From NCBI RefSeq assembly GCF_000332055.1, contig NZ_ALVZ01000230.1:45946-109945 (forward strand): a stretch of DNA of 64,000 bases, written 5' to 3'. Positions 29,523-37,891 of this stretch are shown piece after piece. Both the position numbers and the translations under genes were made by a program. Below the pieces are notes generated by a model, which saw only the letters and a list, made by a program, of their open reading frames with translations, was not told where the DNA came from and made no database searches. The stretch comes from Xenococcus sp. PCC 7305. Lineage in GTDB: Bacteria; Cyanobacteriota; Cyanobacteriia; Cyanobacteriales; Xenococcaceae. Within the stretch, counting starts at the first letter, position 1, and the number at the start of each line of letters is the position of its first letter.

Positions 29523-30686
29523 CTAATGAGGGATAGGGTTTTCGCCGAGGTAAATGCCTAGAGAGCCTGCCGTCTGGACTAAGAAACCATTCGCATCAAC
29601 GGGATTAGGGCAAATACCCAATTGATGACGTTTTTTGATATGACTGACAACTTTATCTAGGGATTGAATTTGGACTTCGCCATTTTGCCAGACTACTAAT
29701 TGGTTATAGTTTTCTTCGGCAATGAGGTCTGCAGCTTTTTTGGCAAAGGTCGCAGCTAACAGGCGATCATAAGATGAAGGAGTCCCGCTACGTTGGATAT
29801 GACCTAAAATCAGTGATCGTGTTTCAATTTTATGAAGATCGCAAAATTCTAGTTTTTCAGTAAAAGATAGTTTTTGGCTAGTCTCATTTATTTGAGTAGT
29901 CAAATATTCTGCGATCGCTTTTTGTCTTTCTCCAGCATGATTTCTAACACCTTCGGCGATCACAACTAAGGCAAATTTGCGTCCTGACTGACGTAGCTGG
30001 GCAATACGAAGACAGATATTGGTAATTAAGTCTTCATCGATTTTTGGCACTAGTTCGGGAATTAAAATCACATCCGCACCGCCAGCGATACCCGACGATA
30101 ATGCTAAATGACCTGCATTCCGCCCCATAACTTCGATGATTATCGTGCGATCGTGACTAGCCGCTGTAAAGGTAAGATCATAAAGAGCAGAAGTTACCTT
30201 ATCTACTGCTGTATCAAAACCAACAGATCTTTCGGTAAAGGGGACATCGTTATCAATAGTTTTGGGAATAGCAACTATATTCCATCGTCCCTGTTGTGCT
30301 AGATCGTAAATAATATCTAAACTCCCGTCTCCTCCCACTGCTATTAGGGCATCGAGTTTTAGATCCTGATAGCCTCGGATAATAGTGTCTGCGATCGCCT
30401 GATCGCCAGAAGTTCCTTTACTTAACGAGCCTAAAATACTTCCACTTAGAAATTGCAGGATATCTATACCATGAAGCAAACCAGGAAGATCATAACAATG
30501 TTCTCTTAGCTCGAAATCTTGAGAGTGACAATTCCCGTTCGCTAATCTCAAAAATCCCTGAGTACCATAGGGAATACCGTAGACATCCCACCCTTTCTGA
30601 CTAGAACATTTGACTACCGCACGGATAATAGCATTTAAGCCAGGACAATCTCCTCCACTGGTAAGAATTCCAATTCTTTTGCTCAT
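29523..30686 (-). CDS. pfkA: 6-phosphofructokinase
   Basis: A 387-residue cytoplasmic glycolytic enzyme. Motifs: [11 protein letters not shown] (nucleotide loop), [16 protein letters not shown], and [10 protein letters not shown] in the substrate region. The Gly in GGDGS favours ATP rather than pyrophosphate as donor. The Lys in PKTIDND is found in the group that is long and mixed in type. It lies 17 bases after the DHOD-like gene. Sitting in a hydrogenase island, it would feed glycolysis to PFOR during dark fermentation. Family certain; phosphoryl donor inferred. Confidence 0.94.
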   Translation of the reverse strand: MSKRIGILTSGGDCPGLNAIIRAVVKCSSQKGWDVYGIPYGTQGFLRLANGNCHSQDFELREHCYDLPGLLHGIDILQFLSGSILGSLSKGTSGDQAIADTIIRGYQDLKLDALIAVGGDGSLDIIYDLAQQGRWNIVAIPKTIDNDVPFTERSVGFDTAVDKVTSALYDLTFTAASHDRTIIIEVMGRNAGHLALSSGIAGGADVILIPELVPKIDEDLITNICLRIAQLRQSGRKFALVVIAEGVRNHAGERQKAIAEYLTTQINETSQKLSFTEKLEFCDLHKIETRSLILGHIQRSGTPSSYDRLLAATFAKKAADLIAEENYNQLVVWQNGEVQIQSLDKVVSHIKKRHQLGICPNPVDANGFLVQTAGSLGIYLGENPIPH

Positions 30687-30703
30687 ATCACTTTAGTGTG
30701 TGT

Positions 30704-31741
30704 TTAATTTTCAATTGACGACTGACTATTGATCGCTCCCATGTGAGGATGATAAGTTTGTAACGCCTTTAGATACTGTACTCGTTCAAACATACTGGGG
30801 TCGGGGCAGTTCATTTGGCTCATACTGCCCTGTAATTGATTAATAGATTTGTATTCTTTTTCTTCTAACCATTCAACTAAGTCTTTTTCGATTTTTTGTA
30901 ACTGTTCGATACCATGACTGAGCAAGACACTAACTAACATAGTTACATTTGCGCCTACCATCATCATCTTGATCACATCATGGGCAGTATGAATGCCGCT
31001 GGTAGCTGCAAAATCAAGAGGAAGGCTGCCAGATAAGATAGCAATCCAACGCATCGGTAACCGAATTTCCCCAGAAGTACTGAGAAGTAAATTAGGTTCG
31101 GCTGATAAACTTGTTAAATTAATATCTGGTTGGTAAAAACGATTGAACAATACTAAGCCATTTGCCCCAGCATCACTAAGGCATTTTGCCATATTTGCCA
31201 TGTTGCTGAAAAAGGGGCTCAGCTTAACTGCTACGGGTAGGCTCACTGAGTTAGTGACGGCACGAACGATGTCAACATAATGTTGTTCTACCTGTCCTCC
31301 AGTTATGGTTTCATCCGTCTCGATGTAATAAATATTCAATTCAATAGCATCTGCCCCTGCCTGTTCAATTTTTTTGGCGTAGTCACCCCAACTACCGATA
31401 GTAGAACTATTTAGGCTGGCAATTATGGGAATATCAACTGTTTCTTTTGCATAACGGATTTGATTGAGATAGGCTTGAGAACCAACATAAAAGACTTCCG
31501 GTTCGGGAAAGTAGGAAATAGCTTCGGGATAGCTTTCCGTACCCTGAGTAATATGATGATAGAGGGCGTAGCGTTCTTCTAATAATTGTTCTTCAAACAG
31601 AGAATGTAGCACTACTGCCGATGCTCCAGCATCTTCAATAGATTTAATATTATCGATATCTTCAGTTAAAGGCGCAGCAGCACCAACTACCAAAGGCGAT
31701 CGCAATTCTAAGCCTAAATAAGTTGTAGATAAATCTACCAT
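30704..31741 (-). CDS. Dihydroorotate dehydrogenase-like protein
   Basis: A 345-residue FMN-type TIM-barrel protein resembling class 1 DHODs (LSTTYLGLELRSPLVVGAAAP, LPVAVKLSPFFSNM, GLVLFNRFYQPDI, VMMVGANVTMLVS). Members of this divergent group are found beside PFOR or other anaerobic genes and are not the pyrimidine pathway enzyme. The substrate is unknown. It lies 147 bases after the second pentapeptide gene and 17 before pfkA, so it is probably co-transcribed with pfkA and hypA. The first part of the spacer has a good ribosome site (GAGGAGGAAGATAG then ATG). Confidence 0.85.
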   Translation of the reverse strand: MVDLSTTYLGLELRSPLVVGAAAPLTEDIDNIKSIEDAGASAVVLHSLFEEQLLEERYALYHHITQGTESYPEAISYFPEPEVFYVGSQAYLNQIRYAKETVDIPIIASLNSSTIGSWGDYAKKIEQAGADAIELNIYYIETDETITGGQVEQHYVDIVRAVTNSVSLPVAVKLSPFFSNMANMAKCLSDAGANGLVLFNRFYQPDINLTSLSAEPNLLLSTSGEIRLPMRWIAILSGSLPLDFAATSGIHTAHDVIKMMMVGANVTMLVSVLLSHGIEQLQKIEKDLVEWLEEKEYKSINQLQGSMSQMNCPDPSMFERVQYLKALQTYHPHMGAINSQSSIEN

Positions 31742-31888
31742 CTATCTTCCTCCTCTTTTTCTACCGAGTTACTGTTTTTAGCCATTAAATAATGGTTTTT
31801 TTATTCCTTTTCCCCCTTTCTTCCAGCTGGGAGACTTTCCGCATAATTTCCATACTGTTAATTACACCAGATTTCTACTCTGTTACGA

Positions 31889-32548
31889 TCAGAGCGCTAC
31901 CTCTAGTTCTTGTAAGCTTTCCCGACTGAGATTAGCATTACTGAAGTTAGCTAATTTTAAATTTGCTCCTGTCAAACTAGCACCAATTAAATTAGCCTCA
32001 ACAAAAATGGCTTTGTAGAGATTAGCCTTAGAAAGATTGGCTCCGACTAAATTTGCTCCTTGTAAATTTGCACCACTTACGTCTGCCTCCACCAAACTCA
32101 CACTATTTAGGTTAGCATTCCGCAAATTGGCTTCAATCAGAATAGCATTCAAAAAAGCACCACTGAAATTAGCACCTTTTAAAGATGCATGACTGAGGTT
32201 AGCACCATTGAGGTTAGCACCACTCATATTCCCCCCGTTGAGAGTGATTCCCTGTAGATCAGCATTAGCTAACTTGGCACCACCCAAATTGGCACCAATT
32301 AAATCTGCCTTGCTGAGATTGGCTCCAACCAAATTAGCTGCACTGAGGTTGGCCCCAATTAGGTTTGCTTGACTTAGGTCTGCACCTGATAAATCGGCAG
32401 CACTGAGATTAACACCAATTAGCTGAGCATTTTGGAAGTTAATTCCCCGAAGTTGGGCGCGAGAAAGACAGACCCCATTAAGGTTGACACCAGAAAAATT
32501 TCTGATTCCTGTAGCATATTCTTCTAATAGCTGAGTTATATCTACCAT
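31889..32548 (-). CDS. Pentapeptide-repeat protein
   Basis: A 219-residue protein built almost wholly of A(D/N)LXX pentapeptide repeats (about residues 20-210), which form a right-handed square beta-helix. A short non-repeat N-terminus (MVDITQLLEEYATGIRNFSGV) resembles that of the neighbour at 32582-33106. It lacks a signal peptide or membrane helix and is probably soluble. Pentapeptide proteins act in several unrelated roles, from gyrase protection to scaffolding. It is 33 bases after its paralogue. A role in the fermentation unit is not predictable from sequence. Confidence 0.93.
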   Translation of the reverse strand: MVDITQLLEEYATGIRNFSGVNLNGVCLSRAQLRGINFQNAQLIGVNLSAADLSGADLSQANLIGANLSAANLVGANLSKADLIGANLGGAKLANADLQGITLNGGNMSGANLNGANLSHASLKGANFSGAFLNAILIEANLRNANLNSVSLVEADVSGANLQGANLVGANLSKANLYKAIFVEANLIGASLTGANLKLANFSNANLSRESLQELEVAL

Positions 32549-32581
32549 TACTCTTCTCCTGTAATAATTTTGAGAGTCTTC

Positions 32582-33106
32582 TTAGGCTGTAATCAACTGC
32601 TCGGGCATAATTGCACCTTCTAAGTTCGCTCCTCGCAGATTGGCATGAGTAATCTTGGCATCGGTCAAGTCGGCATTTCTTAGATCTACACCGTAAAGAT
32701 TTGCTCCTCTGAGATCGCCTCCTCGTAAGTTGGCTTCGCTCAGGTTGGCTCCTGCCAATATTGCCCCTTGGAGATTTGCTTCGGTTAAGTTTGCTCCCTG
32801 TAACTGAGTCCCAGTTAGGACAGCTTCGCTTAGTTTGGACTGAGTTAAATTTGCTTCTTGGAGATTCGCGCCACTAAAATTGACAACAATTAAGATCGCG
32901 CCACTTAAATCTGCTTTCTGGAGATCGGCTAAAACAAAAAATGCCCCACTAAGATTAGAATTTCTCAGTATGGCTTGGGACAAATTAGCACGAATAAAGT
33001 TAACACCACTTAGTTTCACTCCTTCTAGGTTAGCTTCACTCAATTCGACATTGCTGAAATCGCGATCACCTGAAGTGTATTTTGCTAATAAAGTATCTAC
33101 ATTCAT
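32582..33106 (-). CDS. Pentapeptide-repeat protein, first gene of pfkA-hypA unit
   Basis: A 174-residue pentapeptide-repeat protein with the start MNVDTLLAKYTSGDRDFSNV, about 25-170 in repeats, and a short tail (MPEQLITA). It is a paralogue of the next gene. It begins 61 bases from motif copy 6, but on the side where the motif reads antisense, so whether that motif drives this gene is open. It heads the operon pentapeptide-pentapeptide-DHOD-pfkA-hypA. Confidence 0.93.
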   Translation of the reverse strand: MNVDTLLAKYTSGDRDFSNVELSEANLEGVKLSGVNFIRANLSQAILRNSNLSGAFFVLADLQKADLSGAILIVVNFSGANLQEANLTQSKLSEAVLTGTQLQGANLTEANLQGAILAGANLSEANLRGGDLRGANLYGVDLRNADLTDAKITHANLRGANLEGAIMPEQLITA

Positions 33107-33166
33107 TTTTCTATTTAGAGATGCGATGTGTCGCGTCTGTACTTTTGTTACATCATTTGTTTCCCT

Positions 33167-33197
33167 TCACAAGTTCTTCAAGTTATTGATCTAGAAC
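33167..33197 (+). promoter_or_regulatory. Shared motif copy 6 with -10 (devBC unit, divergent region)
   Basis: TCACAAGTTCTTCAA (33167-33181, plus strand) is followed after 10 bases by TAGAAC (33192-33197). The predicted start near 33204 is about 80 bases before the devB ATG at 33285. The region lies between two divergent operons, so an activator bound here could also affect the minus-strand pentapeptide-pfkA-hypA unit. Confidence 0.7.
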
Positions 33198-33284
33198 CGT
33201 GAATATAGAGCGATTTGAGTTGCAGTGAGGGGACAAGTTTGCAGGGTAGCTATCTACTTTCAATATATTCTTTGTTCACGAATT

Positions 33285-34511
33285 ATGGAAGCTTTAAGAT
33301 ACAAAAAGTCAATAAATCCAACTTCTACAGAGGAACCGCAGCAGTCAGCTAAGAAAAAACTTAATACTTGGCTAATTAGCTTGTTAATTGTTTCTTTAGG
33401 TGCTGTAATGGCCAATTGGTATATTTCTCAGGCTTCAAACCCAACTATTGAGCCAGAGCCAATCACTAAGTTAACCCCGATCGCGGTGACAGCTTTAGGA
33501 AGATTAGAACCGAAAGGAGAAGTAATTAAGCTTTCTGTCGCTAATGCTCAAGATAGTCGGGTTAATGAATTACTGGTAGAGGAAGGCGATTTTGTGCAAG
33601 CCAAACAGTTAATTGCCACTCTCCAAGGATTAGACCAAAAACAAGCTGAATTAGCTGAAGCTAAACAAAATGTCCGGGTTTATCGTGCCAAACTTAAGCA
33701 AATCCAGGCAGGAGAAGCTAAAGTAGCTGAAATTGCAGCTCAAAAGGCTAATATAGCTCGTTTAATGGCCAAGCTACGCACTGAAAGCATTGAAAGAAAA
33801 GCGGAAATAGCTGACGCTCAAGCTGAGCTTAAAAACGCTGAAATCAACCATAATCGCTATCAGGCCCTTTATAAAGATGGAGCAGTTAGTCTATCGAGTT
33901 TAGATGATCGTCAAGAATTATACAAGCGATCGCAAGCTCGACTAGATCTAGCCCAAGCAAAACTACAAAACACAGTTGCCACTTTACGCGAACAGATCAC
34001 CCAAGAACAAGCAGTTCTCGATAAGTTACAAGAAGTGCGACCTGTGGATTTAGCAGAATCTCAAGCAGAATTAGATTATGCAATCGCTCAAGTACAGCGG
34101 ATTGAATCTGAACTGGAAGATTATTACGTACGCGTACCAATAGACGGTCAAATATTGAAGATTAATACTTTGGTAGGAGAACAAGTCGACACTAGAGAAG
34201 GCATTGTGGAATTGGGAAGAACTAGTCAGATGTATGCGATCGCAGAAGTCTATGAAACCGATGTCAGCAAAGTGAAAGTAGGACAGAGGGCAACGGTAAT
34301 CAGTGAGCATGGAGGCTTTGAAGGAACATTACAAGGAACAGTGGATCATATCGGCTTACAAATTAAAAAACAAGATGTTCTCGAATCAGATCCTACTGCG
34401 GACAAAGATGCCCGGGTTGTCGAAGTGAAAGTACATCTCGATTCACAAGATAGTAACAAGGTTGCTGGATTAACTAATTTACAGGTCAGAGTTCGGATTG
34501 ATTTACTATAA
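33285..34511 (+). CDS. devB: HlyD/DevB-type membrane fusion protein
   Basis: A 408-residue periplasmic adaptor of an ABC exporter. One N-terminal membrane anchor (about residues 25-45) precedes a biotinyl-lipoyl-like segment (TALGRLEPKGEVIKLSVANA). A long alpha-helical coiled coil (about 100-245) and a C-terminal beta-barrel follow. This matches the DevB subfamily of cyanobacteria, which bridges the inner-membrane DevCA to TolC. The frame is open from 33225, but ATG 33285 (MEALRYKKSIN) is the better start. It is followed at once by devC. Confidence 0.9.
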   Translation: MEALRYKKSINPTSTEEPQQSAKKKLNTWLISLLIVSLGAVMANWYISQASNPTIEPEPITKLTPIAVTALGRLEPKGEVIKLSVANAQDSRVNELLVEEGDFVQAKQLIATLQGLDQKQAELAEAKQNVRVYRAKLKQIQAGEAKVAEIAAQKANIARLMAKLRTESIERKAEIADAQAELKNAEINHNRYQALYKDGAVSLSSLDDRQELYKRSQARLDLAQAKLQNTVATLREQITQEQAVLDKLQEVRPVDLAESQAELDYAIAQVQRIESELEDYYVRVPIDGQILKINTLVGEQVDTREGIVELGRTSQMYAIAEVYETDVSKVKVGQRATVISEHGGFEGTLQGTVDHIGLQIKKQDVLESDPTADKDARVVEVKVHLDSQDSNKVAGLTNLQVRVRIDLL

Positions 34512-35693
34512 ATGAAGATTAAAACTTTTTTAAAAAGATTCACGAAAGAACCCCTCTTAGGGTGGGCACAATTGTCTCATCAAAAAGTTCGTTTGCTGGT
34601 GGCTGTTTCAGGAATTGCCTTTGCAGATATTTTAATCTTTATGCAGCTTGGTTTTTATACCAGCTTATTTGGGGGTATTACTCGCATTCACGAAAATCTC
34701 AATGGGGATTTATTTTTAGTGAGTGCTAGAGCGAAAACTCTGATTGACGGTCAAAATTTTGACCATCGTCATCTTTATCAAGCTGCTGCTGTAGAGGGCA
34801 TTGCTGAGGCTAGACCTTTTTATTATGCTAATGCAGGCTGGATTAATCCTTGGGAAAAGAAAGTAACTAGCGTAGCAATTTTGGCTTTCGATCCTGCTCA
34901 TCCTGTTTTAGATCTACCGGAAGTTAACCAACAGCTAGAAAAAATCAAACTACCAGATAAGGTTCTGGTTGATCGCCTAGCCCGGCCAGATTTGGGACCA
35001 ATTACAGAAACTTTTGAGCAAGGAAAACCAATTACGACAGAGATGTTGGAGCGTAGAATTAGCGTTAGTGGAATGTTTACTTTAGGTAGTACACTCTGGG
35101 TCGAAGGATATTTGATAACTAGCGATTGGAATTATCTCCGTTTGTATGGTGCAGATAGTGTCGACAATATAACAGTTGGTGTACTTAAGGTTGAAACTGG
35201 TGCAGAGATAGAAACAGTCAAACAAAAAGTCAGAGCCAGCTTGCCTAATGACGTTGCTGTAATGACTCATCAAGAATTTATTAAAACAGAAAAAGATTTT
35301 TGGGATCAAAACCATCCCGCAGGAACAATCTTTAACTTTGGTGTCATGATGGGTTTTGTGGTGGGGGTAGTTATTGTCTATCAAGTTTTATTTGCCGATG
35401 TCAACGATCATTTAGCTGAATATGCTACTCTCAAAGCTATAGGTTATCCCGATAAGAGTCTATTAGCCGTAGTTTTCCAGGAGGCGATTATTCTTGCCGT
35501 ATTGGGTTTTATTCCTGGTTTTGGGGTTTCTATTGGCATGTACGGGTTGCTAGAAGCTTTAACTAAAATGCCTTTAGCGATGCAATCTGATGTTGCCTTA
35601 AGAGTGTTTTTTATGACAGTTATTATGTGTCTTGCTTCTGGCGCGATCGCGATTCGGAAACTGAGTTCAGCTGATCCTGCGGAAGTGTTTTAG
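34512..35693 (+). CDS. devC: DevC-type ABC transporter permease
   Basis: A 393-residue inner-membrane permease of the MacB/DevC type. It has one N-terminal helix (about residues 25-47), a large extracytoplasmic domain, and three C-terminal helices (FGVMMGFVVGVVIVYQVLF, LAVLGFIPGFGVSIGMYGLLEAL, VFFMTVIMCLASGAIAI). Start ATG is directly after the devB stop, so the two are coupled. The ATPase partner devA lies 1.4 kb further on, after two minus-strand genes, and has its own motif promoter. The substrate in this strain is unknown; DevBCA of Anabaena exports heterocyst glycolipid. Confidence 0.9.
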   Translation: MKIKTFLKRFTKEPLLGWAQLSHQKVRLLVAVSGIAFADILIFMQLGFYTSLFGGITRIHENLNGDLFLVSARAKTLIDGQNFDHRHLYQAAAVEGIAEARPFYYANAGWINPWEKKVTSVAILAFDPAHPVLDLPEVNQQLEKIKLPDKVLVDRLARPDLGPITETFEQGKPITTEMLERRISVSGMFTLGSTLWVEGYLITSDWNYLRLYGADSVDNITVGVLKVETGAEIETVKQKVRASLPNDVAVMTHQEFIKTEKDFWDQNHPAGTIFNFGVMMGFVVGVVIVYQVLFADVNDHLAEYATLKAIGYPDKSLLAVVFQEAIILAVLGFIPGFGVSIGMYGLLEALTKMPLAMQSDVALRVFFMTVIMCLASGAIAIRKLSSADPAEVF

Positions 35694-35707
35694 TTCGGAG
35701 TTCGGAG

Positions 35708-36391
35708 TTAGTGGTCAATCGCAGATAAATTAAATCCTTTAGCTATTAGCCATACTGCTAACACCATTTCATTCGACCCAATCGGCAGAGACAAAAAATT
35801 GTCGATCGCTGAATTAAGATCAGTGAAACCAAACAAGATTAACAAATTTGCTATCAGTAACATTATGCTGCCAACAAGACCCCAAAGGGAGATGATTCGA
35901 GGAACGAGTTGAGAATTGTATAAGGCAGGATATAGCATCAAGGCACCCAGGCTAAATACGAGCAACAGCAGCAGAAAAGTCCAATCATGTGCTGCAATTA
36001 AATAAGTGCTTAAACTTTTACTATCTGACGTTATGGAATTTTCTGCCATGGTGTCCGTCTGACTCAGCGTTAGTAATGACAGCAGCTTGGTTGCAGCAAT
36101 AATGCCGATGGTTGCTTCAATAGCCCTAAAGCTAACGTAACCAATGGCAATACCCTCACTGTATTTTTTAAGAACTGGAAAGATGGCGATCGCAATACTC
36201 ACACTAGCCAGTGCATTGACTAACTCTAGCAATACTCCAAGAACGAATTGATTGCTATGTACCCCAATATGCAACAGAAAATCTGGAGTTTCCAAAATCG
36301 GAGTTAAGAGAACTTGACTAATTGATGTTGTGAAGGTCGCAGTAATAAACAAAATCCCCACAATTATTGCGGTTTTTCGGTTTCCATTCAT
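35708..36391 (-). CDS. DUF4386 family membrane protein
   Basis: A membrane protein of about 227 residues with six predicted helices, matching the DUF4386 pattern (TAIIVGILFITATFTTSISQVLLTPIL, LGVLLELVNALASVSIAIAIFPVLKKYSEGIAIGYVSFRAIEATIGI). Function unknown. Open frame extends to 36466, but ATG 36391 (MNGNRKTAII) fits the family start. It is convergent to devC and separates devBC from devA. No copy of the shared motif precedes it, so it looks like a later insertion in an original devBCA operon. Confidence 0.85.
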   Translation of the reverse strand: MNGNRKTAIIVGILFITATFTTSISQVLLTPILETPDFLLHIGVHSNQFVLGVLLELVNALASVSIAIAIFPVLKKYSEGIAIGYVSFRAIEATIGIIAATKLLSLLTLSQTDTMAENSITSDSKSLSTYLIAAHDWTFLLLLLVFSLGALMLYPALYNSQLVPRIISLWGLVGSIMLLIANLLILFGFTDLNSAIDNFLSLPIGSNEMVLAVWLIAKGFNLSAIDH

Positions 36392-36508
36392 TTTTAAGTA
36401 CCTGTTTATCTTCTGATATTGCCATGTATTGAGTTTGATATTCCAAACCTTCATCATCAAACCCAAATACTCTATTAAGCTTTATCCTTGCCAGTAGATT
36501 GCCATGAC

Positions 36509-36541
36509 AAAAAAGGCAGAAGAAAAAGTTTCTACCTTTTT
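36509..36541 (-). terminator. Intrinsic terminator for the 79-aa gene
   Basis: A long stem (AAAAAGGTAGAAA / TTCTGCCTTTTT on the minus strand, with one mismatch) with a T run closes the minus-strand transcript of the gene at 36619-36858. The A/T symmetry would also let it work in the other direction. Confidence 0.6.
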
Positions 36542-36618
36542 AAGTTGATTAATAATCTTTTGATAGCTATATTTTTCAGCAGGTAAAAAACAGCTTTTTT
36601 AAAGGCAAAAAAACTGGA

Positions 36619-36858
36619 TCAAACTGCCACTGCGTGAGATTCTTTATGGAAAAGGTGCTTATAGTCTGGATCTAGCCAACATTGGGGTAATGATTCACCA
36701 GAAGGGAAAATAAGCTCAGACTTCACGAACATTTCTGGGTCTTGCATTTCTTGTCCAGCATGACATTTTGCGAGAATTTCTACTTTGAAAGGATCGTAAA
36801 GGTTTGGCGGCTCCAGAATTTCTACCAGATTACCGCTGGATTTTTGTTTGAGAAACAT
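36619..36858 (-). CDS. Small hypothetical protein, 79 aa
   Basis: A soluble acidic protein not recognised. It contains FLKQKSSGNLVEILEPPNLYDPF, an EILAKCHAGQEMQD segment and WLDPDYKHLFHKESH. Two Cys are isolated. It has a ribosome site (AGGGAGGCG before ATG) and its own terminator. It lies in the hydrogenase island between the two dev units. Its function may be local, but I see no motif that says which. Confidence 0.65.
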   Translation of the reverse strand: MFLKQKSSGNLVEILEPPNLYDPFKVEILAKCHAGQEMQDPEMFVKSELIFPSGESLPQCWLDPDYKHLFHKESHAVAV

Positions 36859-37018
36859 AACGCCTCCCTGGCTATTAAACCTTGATATTTATTCAATCCT
36901 AACGCAGCCATTAGAGGCAGAATATAAAGGACTGTAAAGTTAGTATTTAGTAGTTAGTGGCTCGTGGGTAATTGTCTTATAAAGCCGATACTAGATTCAT
37001 TTAAATTTATTTTTATAC

Positions 37019-37049
37019 TCACAACTTCTTCAAGTTCTTTATCCACAAT
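37019..37049 (+). promoter_or_regulatory. Shared motif copy 7 with -10 (devA-hypF-hypC unit)
   Basis: TCACAACTTCTTCAA (37019-37033, plus strand). At the standard 10-base spacing the hexamer is CACAAT (37044-37049), the only one of nine that does not start with TA. A slightly shifted TATCCA or TTTAAA may serve instead. The direct repeat CTCACAACT/TCTTCAAGT is clear. Confidence 0.65.
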
Positions 37050-37116
37050 TTTAAAGATACATAAATCAGAACCAACAAGGAAAAAGTAGCAAGCTATTAA
37101 CCACTAACAACTAACC

Positions 37117-37818
37117 ATGTCTTATAACCGTGTTGTAGCTATTCAAAATCTCAACCATGCTTTCGGCAAAGGGGAGTTACGCAAGCCAGTTCTATTCGAT
37201 GTTGATTTAGATATATTTGTTGGCGAGATTGTAATTATGACAGGACCATCCGGCAGTGGAAAAACTACTCTCTTAACACTTATTGGTGGCTTACGCTCCA
37301 TACAGTCAGGTAGAGTAAACATTTTAGGACAAGAACTTTATGGTGCGAGCAAAAATCAATTAGTCAAAGTTCGTAACCAAATCGGGTTTATCTTTCAATC
37401 CCATAACTTACTATCCTGTTTGACAGTGGAGCAAAATGTACGAATGTCCCTAAGATTGCATCAAGATATTGATTTTGAACAACGTAACACAATGACGAAA
37501 GATATCTTAGAAGCGGTTGGGCTAGGAGATCGAGTCAATTTCTATCCCGATAGTCTTTCTGGGGGACAAAAACAACGAGTCGCGATCGCCCGTGCCTTAG
37601 TCAGTCAACCACAGCTAGTCTTAGCAGATGAACCTACCGCCGCACTAGACAGTAAATCTGGTCGTAACGTTGTCGAAATTATGCAGCAGTTGGCAAAAGA
37701 ACAGGGTTGCACTATTCTTTTAGTAACCCACGATAACCGCATTCTTGATATAGCGGATCGCATTATACATATGGAAGATGGCAGATTAGCGAAGGATACT
37801 GCTTTGGTTAATCAGTAA
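37117..37818 (+). CDS. devA: DevA-type ABC transporter ATPase
   Basis: A 233-residue cytoplasmic ATPase subunit. Walker A GPSGSGKTT, Q loop (FIFQSHNLL), signature LSGGQKQRVAIARAL, Walker B LVLADEPTAALD and H loop (LVTHDNR) are all intact. It matches the MacB/LolD/DevA group, so DevB and DevC encoded upstream are its partners. It begins a unit with hypF (73 bases on) and hypC. Confidence 0.94.
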   Translation: MSYNRVVAIQNLNHAFGKGELRKPVLFDVDLDIFVGEIVIMTGPSGSGKTTLLTLIGGLRSIQSGRVNILGQELYGASKNQLVKVRNQIGFIFQSHNLLSCLTVEQNVRMSLRLHQDIDFEQRNTMTKDILEAVGLGDRVNFYPDSLSGGQKQRVAIARALVSQPQLVLADEPTAALDSKSGRNVVEIMQQLAKEQGCTILLVTHDNRILDIADRIIHMEDGRLAKDTALVNQ

Positions 37819-37891
37819 AAACAGTTCGCTTCTTGATAAAAGATGATTGCTGTGTGCAGTTTTGAGCTCAGAAAATCAGTGGTCAATAATT

